64,000 nucleotides of DNA, taken from positions 62,001-126,000 of the forward strand of contig NZ_LQPT01000028.1 of NCBI RefSeq assembly GCF_002102355.1, written 5' to 3'. Under the pieces are notes generated by a model. It did not search any database. It saw only the letters and a list, made by a program, of their open reading frames with translations, and was not told the origin of the DNA. This stretch comes from Mycobacterium sherrisii. GTDB lineage: Bacteria > Actinomycetota > Actinomycetes > Mycobacteriales > Mycobacteriaceae. Below, in pieces: positions 26,966-36,217 of this stretch. Made by a program: the position numbers and the translations under genes. Position 1 is the first letter of the stretch. Every line of letters starts with the position of its first letter.

Positions 26966-27456
26966 TGCGGTTGCGGCGCTGGCTGATCACCGCATCGGTG
27001 TACCTGGCGATCGCGGCCGTTGTCGGATTGTCCGCGGCGGCCGGCTGGTTCTACTGGGACCGGGTGCAGACGCGTGGCGAGCAAGCCGCCCGGGCGGTGC
27101 TGCCGGAGTTGGCGGCCAGGGAAGTTCCCGCGGTGTTCGCCTACGACTACCAGACCGTCGAACGCAGTCTCGCTGCCGCGTATCCACTGCTGACGCCCGC
27201 CTACCGCCAGGAGTTCCAGAAGAGCGCCAACGCGCAGATCATCCCGGAAGCCAAGAAGCGCGAGGTGGTCGTTCAGGCCAATGTCGTTGGTGTGGGCGTG
27301 ATGTCGGCCAAGCGCGATTCCGCCTCGGTGATGGTTTACATGAACCGCACCGTGACCGACAAGTCACGGCAGCCGCTCTACGACGGCAGCCGCTTGCGGG
27401 TGGACTTCCAGCGGATCGGCAACAGGTGGCTGATCAACTACATCACCCCGATCTGA
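26965..27456 (+). CDS. mam4B: Mce-associated membrane protein Mam4B
   Basis: A 163-aa protein with an N-terminal anchor (YLAIAAVVGLSAAAGWFYW) and a short Mce-associated domain related to Mam4A (VMSAKRDSASVMVYMNRTVTD). Overlaps mam4A as TGATG. Last gene of the mce4 operon; it converges on the exported protein gene with only a 10-base gap. Matches Rv3492c (160 aa). Confidence 0.88.
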   Translation: MRLRRWLITASVYLAIAAVVGLSAAAGWFYWDRVQTRGEQAARAVLPELAAREVPAVFAYDYQTVERSLAAAYPLLTPAYRQEFQKSANAQIIPEAKKREVVVQANVVGVGVMSAKRDSASVMVYMNRTVTDKSRQPLYDGSRLRVDFQRIGNRWLINYITPI

Positions 27457-27466
27457 GCCATCGCAC

Positions 27467-28045
27467 TCAGTAGCACATCGCAATACCGTTGCAGTACAAC
27501 GGATAACGTTGGATGGGGCTGGGCGGTGGCCCGGTCATCTGCAGCGAGAACGGTTGCTTTTGCATCGACGGCTGCAACCCGCAGACGGCGCCGTGCATGA
27601 CGGTGTGGGTTCCGCTCATGGTCTCATCGCTGAACGACCACGTCTCGGTGGTGGGAGCGGTGCCACCACCCGGACACGCGACACCGTCGGGTTTGTCGAC
27701 CTTGAAAGTCCACAGCATGCTGGACATCCGGGCCCGGCCGCTGAAGTTTTGCAACTTGTCCGCGGCGCTGATCTTTTCGTCGGTGAAGCTGACGACGTTG
27801 AGCGCGCATTGCATGGCGAACACGATCGGGTCGGAATAGTCGTTCATGTTCCGCGTCCCGGACGGCTGATCGCACAGTGCCGTGATGGTCCAGGTGACCC
27901 CCGAGACCCCGGCCTCGCTGTAGGTGTAGTTGCCATCCGCGGGTGGTCCGAGCGCGTGCGCCGGATTCCCCGATTCCAGGGCGACGGCGATCGCCACCGC
28001 AGAGACGACGCCGACCGCGGCGGCCAGTATCCGGCGGACCTGCAC
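27467..28045 (-). CDS. exported protein of unknown function (Rv3491-like)
   Basis: A 192-aa protein, the length of Rv3491. GTG 28045 follows a strong AAGGGAGGG and gives VQVRRILAAAVGVVSAVAIAVA, a signal peptide with likely cleavage near AHA-LG. Four spaced cysteines plus a C-terminal cysteine suggest disulfides outside the cell. WTITALCDQPSGTRNMNDYS and CPGGGTAPTTETWSFSD resemble repeated exported domains of mycobacteria. The frame upstream to 28177 is noncoding. Function unknown. Confidence 0.85.
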   Translation of the reverse strand: MQVRRILAAAVGVVSAVAIAVALESGNPAHALGPPADGNYTYSEAGVSGVTWTITALCDQPSGTRNMNDYSDPIVFAMQCALNVVSFTDEKISAADKLQNFSGRARMSSMLWTFKVDKPDGVACPGGGTAPTTETWSFSDETMSGTHTVMHGAVCGLQPSMQKQPFSLQMTGPPPSPIQRYPLYCNGIAMCY

Positions 28046-28139
28046 GATCCCTCCCTTCACGCCCTCCCGTCGCACCGTTGCCGGCACGCTGCATCGAGTA
28101 TCACAGCGTTTCGGCGCCAACACCATGGGCCGGCCGCCG

Positions 28140-29633
28140 CTAGTTGGTTTCCGGTGGATTCGCCTCGGTGAGCGCATCGAGAAATGACCGCGCCCACCGG
28201 TCCACGTCGTGGGCCAGCACCTGGCGCCGCAACGAGCGCATCCGGCGGCGTCCCTCTTCGACCGTCTGATTGAGGGCGGCCTCGATCATGTCCTTGACCC
28301 CTTCGAGGTCGTGCGGGTTGACCAGGTACGCCTGCCGCAATTCGGCTGCGGCACCGGTGAATTCGGAGAGCACGAGAGCGCCGCCGAGGTCGTTCCGGCA
28401 GGCGACGTACTCCTTGGCCACCAAGTTCATGCCGTCGCGCAGGGGCGTGACCAACATGACGTCGGCCGCCACGAAAAACGCGATCAGTTCGTCGCGCGGG
28501 ACTGGGCGGTGAATGTAGTGCACCACCGCATGACCGACCTCGGCGTACTCGCCGTTGATGTGGCCGACTTGGCGCTCGATGTCGTTGCGCAGCAAGCGAT
28601 AACTGTCCACCCGCTCGCGGCTCGGGGTCGCCAACTGGATCAGCACGGTGTCATCGCGTTTGGCACGGCCCTCGGCGAGCAACTCCGAAAAGGCCTTCAG
28701 CCGAACGTCGATGCCCTTGGTGTAGTCCAGCCGGTCCACACCGAGCATGATCTTGCGCGGATTGCCCAACTCGGTTCGGATCTCGCGGGCCCGGCGCCGG
28801 ACGTTGCGTCCGCGGGCGGCCTGATCGAGTGACCCCGAGTCGATCGAGATGGGAAACGCGCCCACCCGGATCCTGCGGTGACCCACCTCCACCTCGCCGA
28901 ATCGGGAGCGTACCCCCACGGCTCCACGCGATGTGTTGGCGCCGATCAGGCGCCGGGACAAGATCAGGAAGTTCTGGGCGCCGCCGACCAAATGGAAGCC
29001 CACCAAATCGGCTCCGAGCAGGCCCTCGACGATCTCCGTGCGCCAGGGCAGCTGCATGAACAGCTCCACCGGCGGGAACGGGATGTGCAGAAAGAAGCCG
29101 ATGGTCAGATCCGGGCGCAGCTCGCGCAGCATCTTCGGGACGAGTTGCAGCTGGTAGTCCTGCACCCACACGGTGGCGCCCCGGGCGGCCGCTCGCGACG
29201 CGGCTGCGGCGAAGCGACGGTTGACATCGACGTATCGCTCCCACCATTCGCGGTGGTAGATGGGCTTGACGATGACGTCGTGGTACAGCGGCCACAGGGT
29301 GGCATTGGAGAAACCCTCGTAGTATTCCGCCACGTCATCGGCGGACAGCCGCACCGGGTGCAGCTGCAGGTCGTCCTGCTCGATGGGCTCCTCACCGACG
29401 TCGGCCTCGTCGTCGGTGATGCCCGGCCAGCCAACCCAGGCGCCGCTACGGCGGCGCAGCAACGGCTCCAGCGCTGTGACCAGGCCTCCGGGGCTGCGCT
29501 TCCAGGTCGTGGTGCCGTCGGGTAACCGTTCCAGATCGACCGGCAGCCGGTTGGCGACCACCACGAAGTCGGAGTCCCCGAAGCTCTCGGCACTCGACGC
29601 CTTCTTCGAGGATCGGTCTCGGCCGGAAGCCAT
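28140..29633 (-). CDS. otsA: trehalose-6-phosphate synthase OtsA
   Basis: A 497-aa GT20 glycosyltransferase making trehalose 6-phosphate from a nucleotide-glucose donor and glucose 6-phosphate. [39 protein letters not shown] and [15 protein letters not shown] are GT20 motifs. Rv3490 is 500 aa. The ATG at 29633 directly abuts the stop of the 54-aa gene, so the two are cotranscribed. Trehalose feeds glycolipids and stress protection. Confidence 0.95.
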   Translation of the reverse strand: MASGRDRSSKKASSAESFGDSDFVVVANRLPVDLERLPDGTTTWKRSPGGLVTALEPLLRRRSGAWVGWPGITDDEADVGEEPIEQDDLQLHPVRLSADDVAEYYEGFSNATLWPLYHDVIVKPIYHREWWERYVDVNRRFAAAASRAAARGATVWVQDYQLQLVPKMLRELRPDLTIGFFLHIPFPPVELFMQLPWRTEIVEGLLGADLVGFHLVGGAQNFLILSRRLIGANTSRGAVGVRSRFGEVEVGHRRIRVGAFPISIDSGSLDQAARGRNVRRRAREIRTELGNPRKIMLGVDRLDYTKGIDVRLKAFSELLAEGRAKRDDTVLIQLATPSRERVDSYRLLRNDIERQVGHINGEYAEVGHAVVHYIHRPVPRDELIAFFVAADVMLVTPLRDGMNLVAKEYVACRNDLGGALVLSEFTGAAAELRQAYLVNPHDLEGVKDMIEAALNQTVEEGRRRMRSLRRQVLAHDVDRWARSFLDALTEANPPETN

Positions 29634-29798
29634 TTACGCGTCGAGTTTCGCCGGTCCAATACCGAGCATGGACAGGAAGACGCGGCATTCGTCGGCGTCG
29701 TTCGCATACGCGGCGACGACCCGCCTGGCCTGGCTCGCGGTGCTATCGGCCAGCGGCTCGACGTCCCCGATTTCGCCAGGATCAGATTTCGTAGGCAT
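29634..29798 (-). CDS. conserved 54-aa protein (Rv3489-like)
   Basis: ATG 29798 opens MPTKSDPGEIGDVEPLADST and the gene ends GIGPAKLDA with a stop touching the otsA start. It resembles Rv3489, which also precedes otsA. The middle (QARRVVAAYANDADECRVFL) is helical. No known function; zero-base spacing and conserved order suggest a small partner or coupling leader for OtsA. Confidence 0.75.
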   Translation of the reverse strand: MPTKSDPGEIGDVEPLADSTASQARRVVAAYANDADECRVFLSMLGIGPAKLDA

Positions 29799-29870
29799 GA
29801 CATAACTGTATGCGACGTCGATATCCGCTCGCAGCGGTCTCGGCCAGCGGCCAACCCGGCGGGGATTCGC

Positions 29871-29894
29871 TTACACACTCGCCGTAATGTGTAA
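29871..29894. promoter_or_regulatory. inverted repeat operator candidate
   Basis: TTACACA and TGTGTAA separated by 10 bases, 45 bases before the crotonase start. Perfect 7-bp arms. Typical of a dimeric repressor site, but the protein is unknown. Confidence 0.5.
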
Positions 29895-29938
29895 ACAAGG
29901 CGAATCAACGACGATCGAGGACGAACGAGGTGGGCGCA

Positions 29939-30874
29939 ATGACGGTCTCCGAGCAAGCCGACGCCGGGGCGGCCAACGCCGAGGACCCCGAATTGGTGGC
30001 CTACGAAACCCTTGACGAGGGGCGTATCGCCCGGATCTGGCTGAACCGGCCCGAGGCGCACAACGCGCAGAGTCGCGGCCTACTGGTTCAGCTCGACGAG
30101 GCATTCGGGCGGGCCGAGGCCGACGACACCGTCCGCGTGGTGATCCTGGCCGCCCGCGGCAGGAACTTCTCCGCCGGCCACGACCTCGGTTCCGAGCAGG
30201 CCCTGGCCGAGCGCATGCCGGGGCCGGGTCAGCATCCGACCTTCCGCTCGCACGGCGCGACCTATGAACCGATCATGGAGAAGCTGTACCACCAGGAGTG
30301 GCACTTCTTCTTCGAGAACACCTGCCGCTGGCGCGATCTGCGCAAGATCACGATCGCTCAGGTGCAGGGCAACGCCATCTCGGCCGGCCTGATGCTGATC
30401 TGGGCCTGCGATTTGATCGTCGCGGCCGACAACGCGAAGTTCAGCGACGTGGTGGCGGTCCGGCTGGGCATGCCGGGCGTCGAATACTACGCCCACCCTT
30501 GGGAATTCGGCCCGCGCAAGGCCAAAGAGCTGCTGTTGACCGGTGATTCGCTGGACGCTGACGAAGCGTATCGGCTGGGGATGGTGTCCAAGGTGTTCCC
30601 GGTTGACGAATTGGAGCAAAAGACACTGGAGTTCGCTCGCCGTATCGCGGAGCGTCCCACGATGGCGTCGCTGCTCATCAAGGATTCGGTCAATGCCGCC
30701 TCCGACGCGATGGGATACACCGAGGCATTGCGGCACGCCTTCCACGTCCACTTGTTGGGACACGCCCACTGGGCCGCCTTCAACGAAAACCGCTGGCCGG
30801 TCGGGCAGCCGCCGCACGTCGAGGATTGGCGCGACGCCAAGCCGACCAAGGTCGCTCGCCGCGACACGCCGTAA
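29939..30874 (+). CDS. crotonase-fold protein lacking the canonical glutamates
   Basis: A 311-aa enoyl-CoA hydratase/isomerase-superfamily protein. ARGRNFSAGHDLGSEQ is the first oxyanion segment. In the second, NAISAGLMLIWACD has Met where hydratases have the catalytic Glu (GGGCE), and AKFSDVVAVRLGMPG has Val where the second Glu lies. It is therefore unlikely to be a simple hydratase. The family includes isomerases, hydrolases and decarboxylases with other catalytic residues. ATG 29939 has GAGG at the right distance; GTG 29930 is possible. An inverted repeat sits just upstream. Confidence 0.85.
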   Translation: MTVSEQADAGAANAEDPELVAYETLDEGRIARIWLNRPEAHNAQSRGLLVQLDEAFGRAEADDTVRVVILAARGRNFSAGHDLGSEQALAERMPGPGQHPTFRSHGATYEPIMEKLYHQEWHFFFENTCRWRDLRKITIAQVQGNAISAGLMLIWACDLIVAADNAKFSDVVAVRLGMPGVEYYAHPWEFGPRKAKELLLTGDSLDADEAYRLGMVSKVFPVDELEQKTLEFARRIAERPTMASLLIKDSVNAASDAMGYTEALRHAFHVHLLGHAHWAAFNENRWPVGQPPHVEDWRDAKPTKVARRDTP

Positions 30875-30959
30875 CCCCACCGCGCCAGGGCCCGGGTCAG
30901 CCACCGGTAACGAGACCGGGGGTAGCGATATTTACGCCATAGGCACATGCTTCTATTGC

Positions 30960-30973
30960 TAGAACATGTTCCA
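30960..30973. promoter_or_regulatory. KstR-type operator before the SDR pair
   Basis: TAGAACATGTTCCA fits TNNAACNNGTTNNA, 16 bases before the GTG of the first SDR gene. It lies outside the cluster of boxes in the sterol block. Confidence 0.75.
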
Positions 30974-30989
30974 GTTTGGAGGGCCTCGG

Positions 30990-31829
30990 GTGCAGCTAAC
31001 TTTCGACGACCGGACGTACCTGATCACCGGCGGCGGCAGCGGGATCGGTAAGGGGGTCGCCGCTGCGCTCGCTTCGGCCGGGGCTTCGGTGATGATCGTC
31101 GGCCGCAACCCGGATCGGCTGGCGGAAGCCGTCGAGGAGCTGGGACCGCTGGCCGCCGCGAACGGCGGCGCGATCCGCTACGAGCCCACCGACGTCACCA
31201 AGGAGGAGGAGGTGACTCGCGCCGTCGACGCCGCAACCGCGTGGCACGGCCGGTTGAACGGCGCGGTGCACTGCGCGGGCGGTTCGTTGACCGTCGGGCC
31301 GATCACCCACACCGACTCGGAGGCCTGGCGAAACACCGTCGACCTCAACGTCAATGGCACCATGTATGTGCTCAAACACGTCTGCCGCGAACTGGTGCGC
31401 GGGGGCGGCGGGTCATTCGTCGGGATTTCGTCGATCGCGGCCAGTAACACCCACCGCTGGTTCGGCCCGTACGGTGTCACCAAGTCGGCCATCGATCACA
31501 TGATGATGTTGGCCGCCGACGAATTGGGGCCGTCGTGGGTGCGGGTCAACAGCATTCGTCCGGGTCTGATCCGCACGGATCTGGTCGACGCGAGCGTCAT
31601 CCAGTCGCCGGAGATCAGCGCTGACTATGCGCTGTGCACACCGTTGCCCCGGGTAGGGGAGGTTGAGGACGTCGCCAACCTGGCCGTGTTCCTGCTCAGC
31701 GACGCGGCGGAATGGATCACCGGGCAATGCATCAACGTCGATGGCGGCCACATCCTGCGCCGTGGTCCTGACTATTCCTCGATGATGGTGCAGATGTTCG
31801 GTCAGGATGCACTGCGCGGCGTGATGTGA
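30990..31829 (+). CDS. short-chain dehydrogenase/reductase
   Basis: A 279-aa SDR from GTG 30990 behind TTGGAGGG. ITGGGSGIGKGVA is the cofactor-binding glycine motif, HCAGG the NAG-like motif, and the triad is Ser in ISSIAAS, Tyr and Lys in FGPYGVTKSAID. The C-terminus has the SDAAEWITGQCINVDGG block. The KstR-type box suggests steroid or acyl-CoA oxidation. A second SDR gene follows after 13 bases. Confidence 0.85.
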   Translation: MQLTFDDRTYLITGGGSGIGKGVAAALASAGASVMIVGRNPDRLAEAVEELGPLAAANGGAIRYEPTDVTKEEEVTRAVDAATAWHGRLNGAVHCAGGSLTVGPITHTDSEAWRNTVDLNVNGTMYVLKHVCRELVRGGGGSFVGISSIAASNTHRWFGPYGVTKSAIDHMMMLAADELGPSWVRVNSIRPGLIRTDLVDASVIQSPEISADYALCTPLPRVGEVEDVANLAVFLLSDAAEWITGQCINVDGGHILRRGPDYSSMMVQMFGQDALRGVM

Positions 31830-31842
31830 GCCGGGGTGAGCG

Positions 31843-32634
31843 ATGAAAAGGCTTGAGGGACAACGGATTCTGGTTACCGGTGCCGGGTCGGGCATCGGGC
31901 AGGCCACCGCGTTGCGGTTGCTGAGCGAGGGCGCCCGCGTCGTGGCCGCCGATGTCTCGATCGACGGGTTGCGCCTGACCCAGGGCAGCGCCGAGCGGGC
32001 CGGCGCCGGCGAGCGCCTCAGCACGCTGCCCATCGATGTGAGCAACGAGGACTCGGTGATCGACGGCGTGGCCACGGCGGTCGATCAGCTCGGGGGCCTG
32101 GACTCTCTGGTCAACGCGGCGGGGGTGCTACGCGCGTGGCACACCCACCAAACCTCGCTCGACCAGTGGAACCAGATCATCGGGGTGAACCTGACCGGCA
32201 CGTTTTTGGTGGTGCGCGAGGCGCTGCCGGCGCTGTTGGCGAATCCGCGCAGCGCGATCGTGAACTTCAGTTCGACGTCGGCCTCTTTCGCCCATCCGTA
32301 CATGGCGGCCTATGCCGCGAGCAAAGGCGGGATTCAGGCCTTCACGCATTCGCTGGCGCTGGAATACGCGAAGGACGGCCTGCGGGCCAGCTGCGTCGCG
32401 CCCGGCAGCATCAAGTCCGGCATCACCGATGCCACCGGCGGCTACATCCCGAAGGACGCGGACTGGTCGCTGTTTCCCCGGTTGATGCCGATCCTGCCGA
32501 CCACGGCCGAATCCAGCGGCGCCGGGATGGCCGAGCCCGACGCCGTCGCGGGGGTGATCGCCATGCTGGTGTCCGACGACGGCGCCTGGATCACGGGCAC
32601 CGAGATCCGGATGGACGGCGGCACGCACGCCTAG
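31843..32634 (+). CDS. short-chain dehydrogenase/reductase
   Basis: A 263-aa SDR. VTGAGSGIGQATALRL, NAAGVLRAW, Ser in NFSSTSASF and Tyr/Lys in YAASKGGIQAF complete the signature. It follows the first SDR by 13 bases. The stop TAG shares the palindrome CTAG with the convergent LCP gene. Substrate unknown; probable cotranscription suggests both act in one pathway. Confidence 0.83.
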   Translation: MKRLEGQRILVTGAGSGIGQATALRLLSEGARVVAADVSIDGLRLTQGSAERAGAGERLSTLPIDVSNEDSVIDGVATAVDQLGGLDSLVNAAGVLRAWHTHQTSLDQWNQIIGVNLTGTFLVVREALPALLANPRSAIVNFSSTSASFAHPYMAAYAASKGGIQAFTHSLALEYAKDGLRASCVAPGSIKSGITDATGGYIPKDADWSLFPRLMPILPTTAESSGAGMAEPDAVAGVIAMLVSDDGAWITGTEIRMDGGTHA

Positions 32635-34214
32635 TTGACGCAGGGCACGCCGCCGCCGTCGATCGGCTTGCCCTGGTCGGGGGTGGGGTAGGTACTGGTG
32701 CCGTAGGCGTAGCCGCTACTGCTCTTGCTCGTCGTCGTCGTCGTGGTGGTGGAAGACGTGGACGAGTACGAATCGTCCATGGACTCGTCGGGCGTGGGCA
32801 TGGAAAAGCTGCTGTCCACGGTCACCCGGACATGCCCGGGCTCGAGGCCGGGGTCGGGTTGCTTGGGCGCATCCAGGCCGAGGAGGTTCGCGAGATTCTG
32901 GGCGTCGGTCTCGGCGCCCGTGCCGTATTGGATGGCGTTGGTGGTCGGATCGAACCAGGTGCGGTCGCGGACCTGGCCCGGTGTGTAGCCGTACTTCTTC
33001 AGCGAGCGCGACACCTGGCTGGCAAGACCGCTCATGCCGCCCGCGTTGACGACGTCGACCACGGTCGACGGATTGGGTTTGGCGACCGTCGTCGGCGAGG
33101 AACTCGTCGAGGTATCGGCGCCGATTGCCGACGCGATCTCTGCCCTGATTGCGACGGGATCGATGATGTTGACGTCCTGGCCGTTGATGGTGTCGTAGCG
33201 CACCACCGGCAAGGTGCGGAACTCCACCTGGTTTGCCGCGGCGCTGCCGGCGATTTCACCCAACCGGCGGAACATGTCCTCGTCCCATCCGGCCGACAGC
33301 ACGACATCCTTGCGGGCCACCGCCATCAGGCTCTTCATCTTGTCCAGGTTGGTGAAGGTCCCCGAATCCTGCAGCTCCCGCATCACCGAAGAGATGAACG
33401 CCTGCTGGCGATGGGTCCGGTCCAAGTCGCCGTTGTCCAGGCCGTGACGCTGGCGGACGAAGGCCAGCGCTTCGGAAGCGTCCAGCCGCTGCGGTCCGGC
33501 CGGGAAGTCGGCGCCGGAGTAGGAGTCGTACACCGCGTGGTTGAGGCACACGTTCACTCCGCCCAGGCTTTGCGCCAGATCGTAGAAGCCGGCCAGGTTG
33601 ACCTCGGCGAAGTAGTCGATCGGGACTCCGGTCAGGCTGCGCACCGCCCGCAATGTCGCGGCCCGGGCGGCTTCGCGGCCCTTGGTTTCCAGTTCCTTTT
33701 GGCTGCTGACACCCTGATTGGCGAGCTTCTGAGCGACGTACTGTTTGGTCAGCCCGTAGGCCTCTTTGATCTTGATGTGGTTGTATCCCGGGACACCGTT
33801 GAACGGGACCCAGTCGTCGCGGGGGATCGAGAAGGCCACCACTTTGTTGTCGGCGCCGACGTGCACGAGGATCAGCGTGTTGGTGTTGTAGCCGCCGTCG
33901 TCGGAATCGCCCGCGTGCAGCTGCTTGAGAATCGAGTTGGGCAGGTCGTTGCCGTTCTGGTCTTTCCGGGAGTCCAGGCCGATCAACAAAATATTCATGT
34001 TGTCGCCGGTGGACCGCGGGTCGTCGGGGGTCAACGCGTCCGAGACGGTGATGCCGCCCAGCGCCCCGTGCGCCACGTAATAACCGGCTCCGGTCATCAG
34101 CACCGCGGCCGTGGACACCAGCGCCATGAACGCCCGCGATACCCCGCGGCGCAGGGCCGAGGGCTGGCGAACCGCCCGGTGGCGGCGATGCGCGCCGCCG
34201 GAGCGTCCCATCAA
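32631..34214 (-). CDS. cpsA: LytR-CpsA-Psr family cell-wall ligase
   Basis: A 527-aa LCP protein with a basic N-terminus, a membrane anchor near residues 28-50 and an LCP domain (DNMNILLIGLDSRKDQNGN, then VVAFSIPRDDW and NHAVYDSYSGADFPAGPQRL). LytR-C domain after about residue 360 and a Ser/Thr-rich tail. Homologues (Rv3484, 512 aa) attach wall polymers to peptidoglycan. Converges on the second SDR gene. Confidence 0.88.
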   Translation of the reverse strand: MMGRSGGAHRRHRAVRQPSALRRGVSRAFMALVSTAAVLMTGAGYYVAHGALGGITVSDALTPDDPRSTGDNMNILLIGLDSRKDQNGNDLPNSILKQLHAGDSDDGGYNTNTLILVHVGADNKVVAFSIPRDDWVPFNGVPGYNHIKIKEAYGLTKQYVAQKLANQGVSSQKELETKGREAARAATLRAVRSLTGVPIDYFAEVNLAGFYDLAQSLGGVNVCLNHAVYDSYSGADFPAGPQRLDASEALAFVRQRHGLDNGDLDRTHRQQAFISSVMRELQDSGTFTNLDKMKSLMAVARKDVVLSAGWDEDMFRRLGEIAGSAAANQVEFRTLPVVRYDTINGQDVNIIDPVAIRAEIASAIGADTSTSSSPTTVAKPNPSTVVDVVNAGGMSGLASQVSRSLKKYGYTPGQVRDRTWFDPTTNAIQYGTGAETDAQNLANLLGLDAPKQPDPGLEPGHVRVTVDSSFSMPTPDESMDDSYSSTSSTTTTTTTSKSSSGYAYGTSTYPTPDQGKPIDGGGVPCVN

Positions 34215-34611
34215 AAACTCCGGCCCGAAACCCGCGCAGCGCCGCGTACCGCCGGGGCGGTTTGCGGAGCTGACGCGAAAAGCATGAGGTCAAGTATGCG
34301 GTAGCTTGCTGTGAAGCCTCCAATAAAGACCATCCGAAACGTCCGACTGTGGTGGTTGTCACCGGCCGGCGCTGGCGGACTCGCCGACGGCAATCTCTCC
34401 ACTACCTGCGTGTTTTCGTTACCATGCCGCGGTTGCCCGGGGTGTCGACGATCCTCGGGGGGAATTGTGGGCCGGCCAAATCGATTCCAACTCGTCGCCG
34501 TAGGGATACAAACCTGGCTGGGCTCCGCTGTGCGGCGGCGAAGGAGCGCCCGCTGACCGACAGGGTGCAAGCTGGTCGCTCGAGTTTGCTGCCGCGCTCC
34601 TCGTCGTCGCG
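34215..34611. other. 397-base gap without a convincing gene
   Basis: Upstream of the LCP gene. Short frames exist on both strands but show no ribosome site and arginine/serine-rich frame-shadow composition. I see no RNA gene, repeat or palindrome. It presumably holds the LCP gene promoter on its left side. Confidence 0.6.
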
Positions 34612-34881
34612 TTAGCGAAGCTTTTCCAGTTCCTCGCCCGAGTGGTAGTAAAAACGAATGTTCGACCCGGTGATCATCTCCGCGAGGTACACACCGACCG
34701 GTTCGACCTCGTAGTAATGATGAACGTAGCCGCGCGTGTCCAACGTGGTGGCGCAGGTCAGACCCGGCCCGCCGCACCTTTGCTTGGTCGGCAGCGCGAG
34801 TACGCCAATGACCAGCGACAAGACGATTCCGATCAGCGCGGGCGCCTTGGTCACCGGATGCCTCGTGTGCACGGAATACAT
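34612..34881 (-). CDS. small membrane protein of unknown function
   Basis: An 89-aa protein, ATG 34881. One hydrophobic segment (KAPALIGIVLSLVIGVLALP), then two cysteines (QRCGGPGLTCATT) and a soluble C-terminus (GYVHHYYEVEPVGVYLAEMI). The Cys pair and topology suggest an extracytoplasmic domain. Single gene. I recognise no family. Confidence 0.65.
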   Translation of the reverse strand: MYSVHTRHPVTKAPALIGIVLSLVIGVLALPTKQRCGGPGLTCATTLDTRGYVHHYYEVEPVGVYLAEMITGSNIRFYYHSGEELEKLR

Positions 34882-35043
34882 AACCGATGGAGTCTAAGCA
34901 CAATCACCCGCGATTCCGGGGACCTGGGGTCGCACAGCTATGACGCGTGCACCCGGCGGACCCCATCGACGGTGTCGGGCCCGTTTTGACCGGCCGACGC
35001 GGTGGGTAGGCAACGGAGCGTTGCAAACGAAGGGAATGACGAC

Positions 35044-35190
35044 ATGCGTGCTGAGGAAGGCGACGAAACCGTCCGCGATTACGCGGCGGAGGGCAAGCAG
35101 ACCCACGACCGCATCAAGGATGCACAACGGGCCCAAAGCCCGCTGGGACGACTCGTAGCGCGGATCACTGGGTTCTTCCGCGGCGAATAG
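35044..35190 (+). CDS. small hydrophilic protein
   Basis: A 48-aa gene, ATG 35044 after GAAGGGA. Starts MRAEEGDETVRDYAAEGKQ and ends LGRLVARITGFFRGE, with an amphipathic C-terminal helix. High charge suggests a peripheral or stress-type peptide. It could be part of a longer frame from 35002, but the ribosome site supports 35044. Function unknown. Confidence 0.5.
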   Translation: MRAEEGDETVRDYAAEGKQTHDRIKDAQRAQSPLGRLVARITGFFRGE

Positions 35191-35228
35191 GGTGCCATGC
35201 CCTGCTTAGGTCGTCTTACGATCTCTGG

Positions 35229-36104
35229 ATGACGACCGCTCCTGAACAGTTCTTCACCACCGGGTTGGGCGGTGTACGCATCGTCGCCGACCGGCAAGGC
35301 GATCCGTCCGCTCGTGCGGTGGTGTTCCTGCACGGCGGGGGGCAAACGCGACGATCCTGGGGCCGGGCGGCGGCCGCCGTGGCCAGACGCGGCTGGCAGG
35401 CGGTCACCATCGACTTACGCGGGCACGGGGAATCCGATTGGTCCAGCGACGGCGACTACCGCGTCGTCAGCTTCGCCAAAGACGTCGAAGAGGTGTTGCG
35501 GGAGCTACCCCCGCAGCCCGTGCTGGTGGGTGCATCGCTGGGCGGGTTCACCTCAATGCTGCTAGCCGGGGAACTCTCGCCCGGCATCGCCAGTGCTGTG
35601 GTCCTCGTCGACATCGTGCCGGACATGGAGCAATCCGGGGCGACCCGCATTCACAACTTCATGGCCGATCGGGTGGAGTCCGGCTTCGCATCCCTAGAGG
35701 AAGTCGCGGACGCGATCGCCGAGTACAACCCGCACCGCCCGCGGCCCACCGACCTGGAGGGGTTGACCACCAATCTGCGTCGCCGCGGTGATCGGTGGTA
35801 TTGGCATTGGGACCCCCAATTCATCAGTGGCACTGCGGCTTTCCCGCCGTTTGAGGTCACCGACGCCGGTCGCATGCACACCGCCGTCGAGGCGATACTG
35901 CGCGGCGGCGTACCGATGCTGCTGATCCGGGGACAGATGAGCGATCTGGTCAGCCAGGAGCGGGCGGAGGAGTTTCTCGCCCGCTTCCCGCAGGTCGAGT
36001 TCACCGACGTCCGCGGCGCCGGTCACATGGTCGCCGGCGATCGCAATGACATCTTCGCGGACGCCGTCCTCGACTTCCTGTCCCGCCACGTCGGGTCGGG
36101 ATAA
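35229..36104 (+). CDS. alpha/beta hydrolase
   Basis: A 291-aa hydrolase. AVVFLHGGGQTRRSWGRAA holds the HGGG oxyanion, TIDLRGHGESDWS is the strand with the conserved Asp, LVGASLGGFTSML carries the nucleophile Ser, and GAGHMVAGDRND the catalytic His. Resembles haloperoxidase/epoxide hydrolase-type enzymes of mycobacteria. Monocistronic. Substrate unknown. Confidence 0.85.
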   Translation: MTTAPEQFFTTGLGGVRIVADRQGDPSARAVVFLHGGGQTRRSWGRAAAAVARRGWQAVTIDLRGHGESDWSSDGDYRVVSFAKDVEEVLRELPPQPVLVGASLGGFTSMLLAGELSPGIASAVVLVDIVPDMEQSGATRIHNFMADRVESGFASLEEVADAIAEYNPHRPRPTDLEGLTTNLRRRGDRWYWHWDPQFISGTAAFPPFEVTDAGRMHTAVEAILRGGVPMLLIRGQMSDLVSQERAEEFLARFPQVEFTDVRGAGHMVAGDRNDIFADAVLDFLSRHVGSG

Positions 36105-36217
36105 CGCCGCACCGATCCGCCCGCGCACGACCGTGAGCTGCTGCGGGGCGCCGCGCTCTGACCAGGCACTTGCGGGGGGCGGCTGGTAGCATCCTGGCCC
36201 GACAAGAGGAGATCGGC

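Noticed and set aside
32136-34304. 722-aa open frame on the plus strand opposite the LCP gene
   Set aside because: Antisense shadow overlapping an SDR and an LCP gene that both have clear motifs.
34311-34615. Two overlapping plus-strand frames upstream of the LCP gene
   Set aside because: Start codons lack ribosome sites and residues are Arg/Ser/Gly-rich, so they look like noncoding high-GC sequence.
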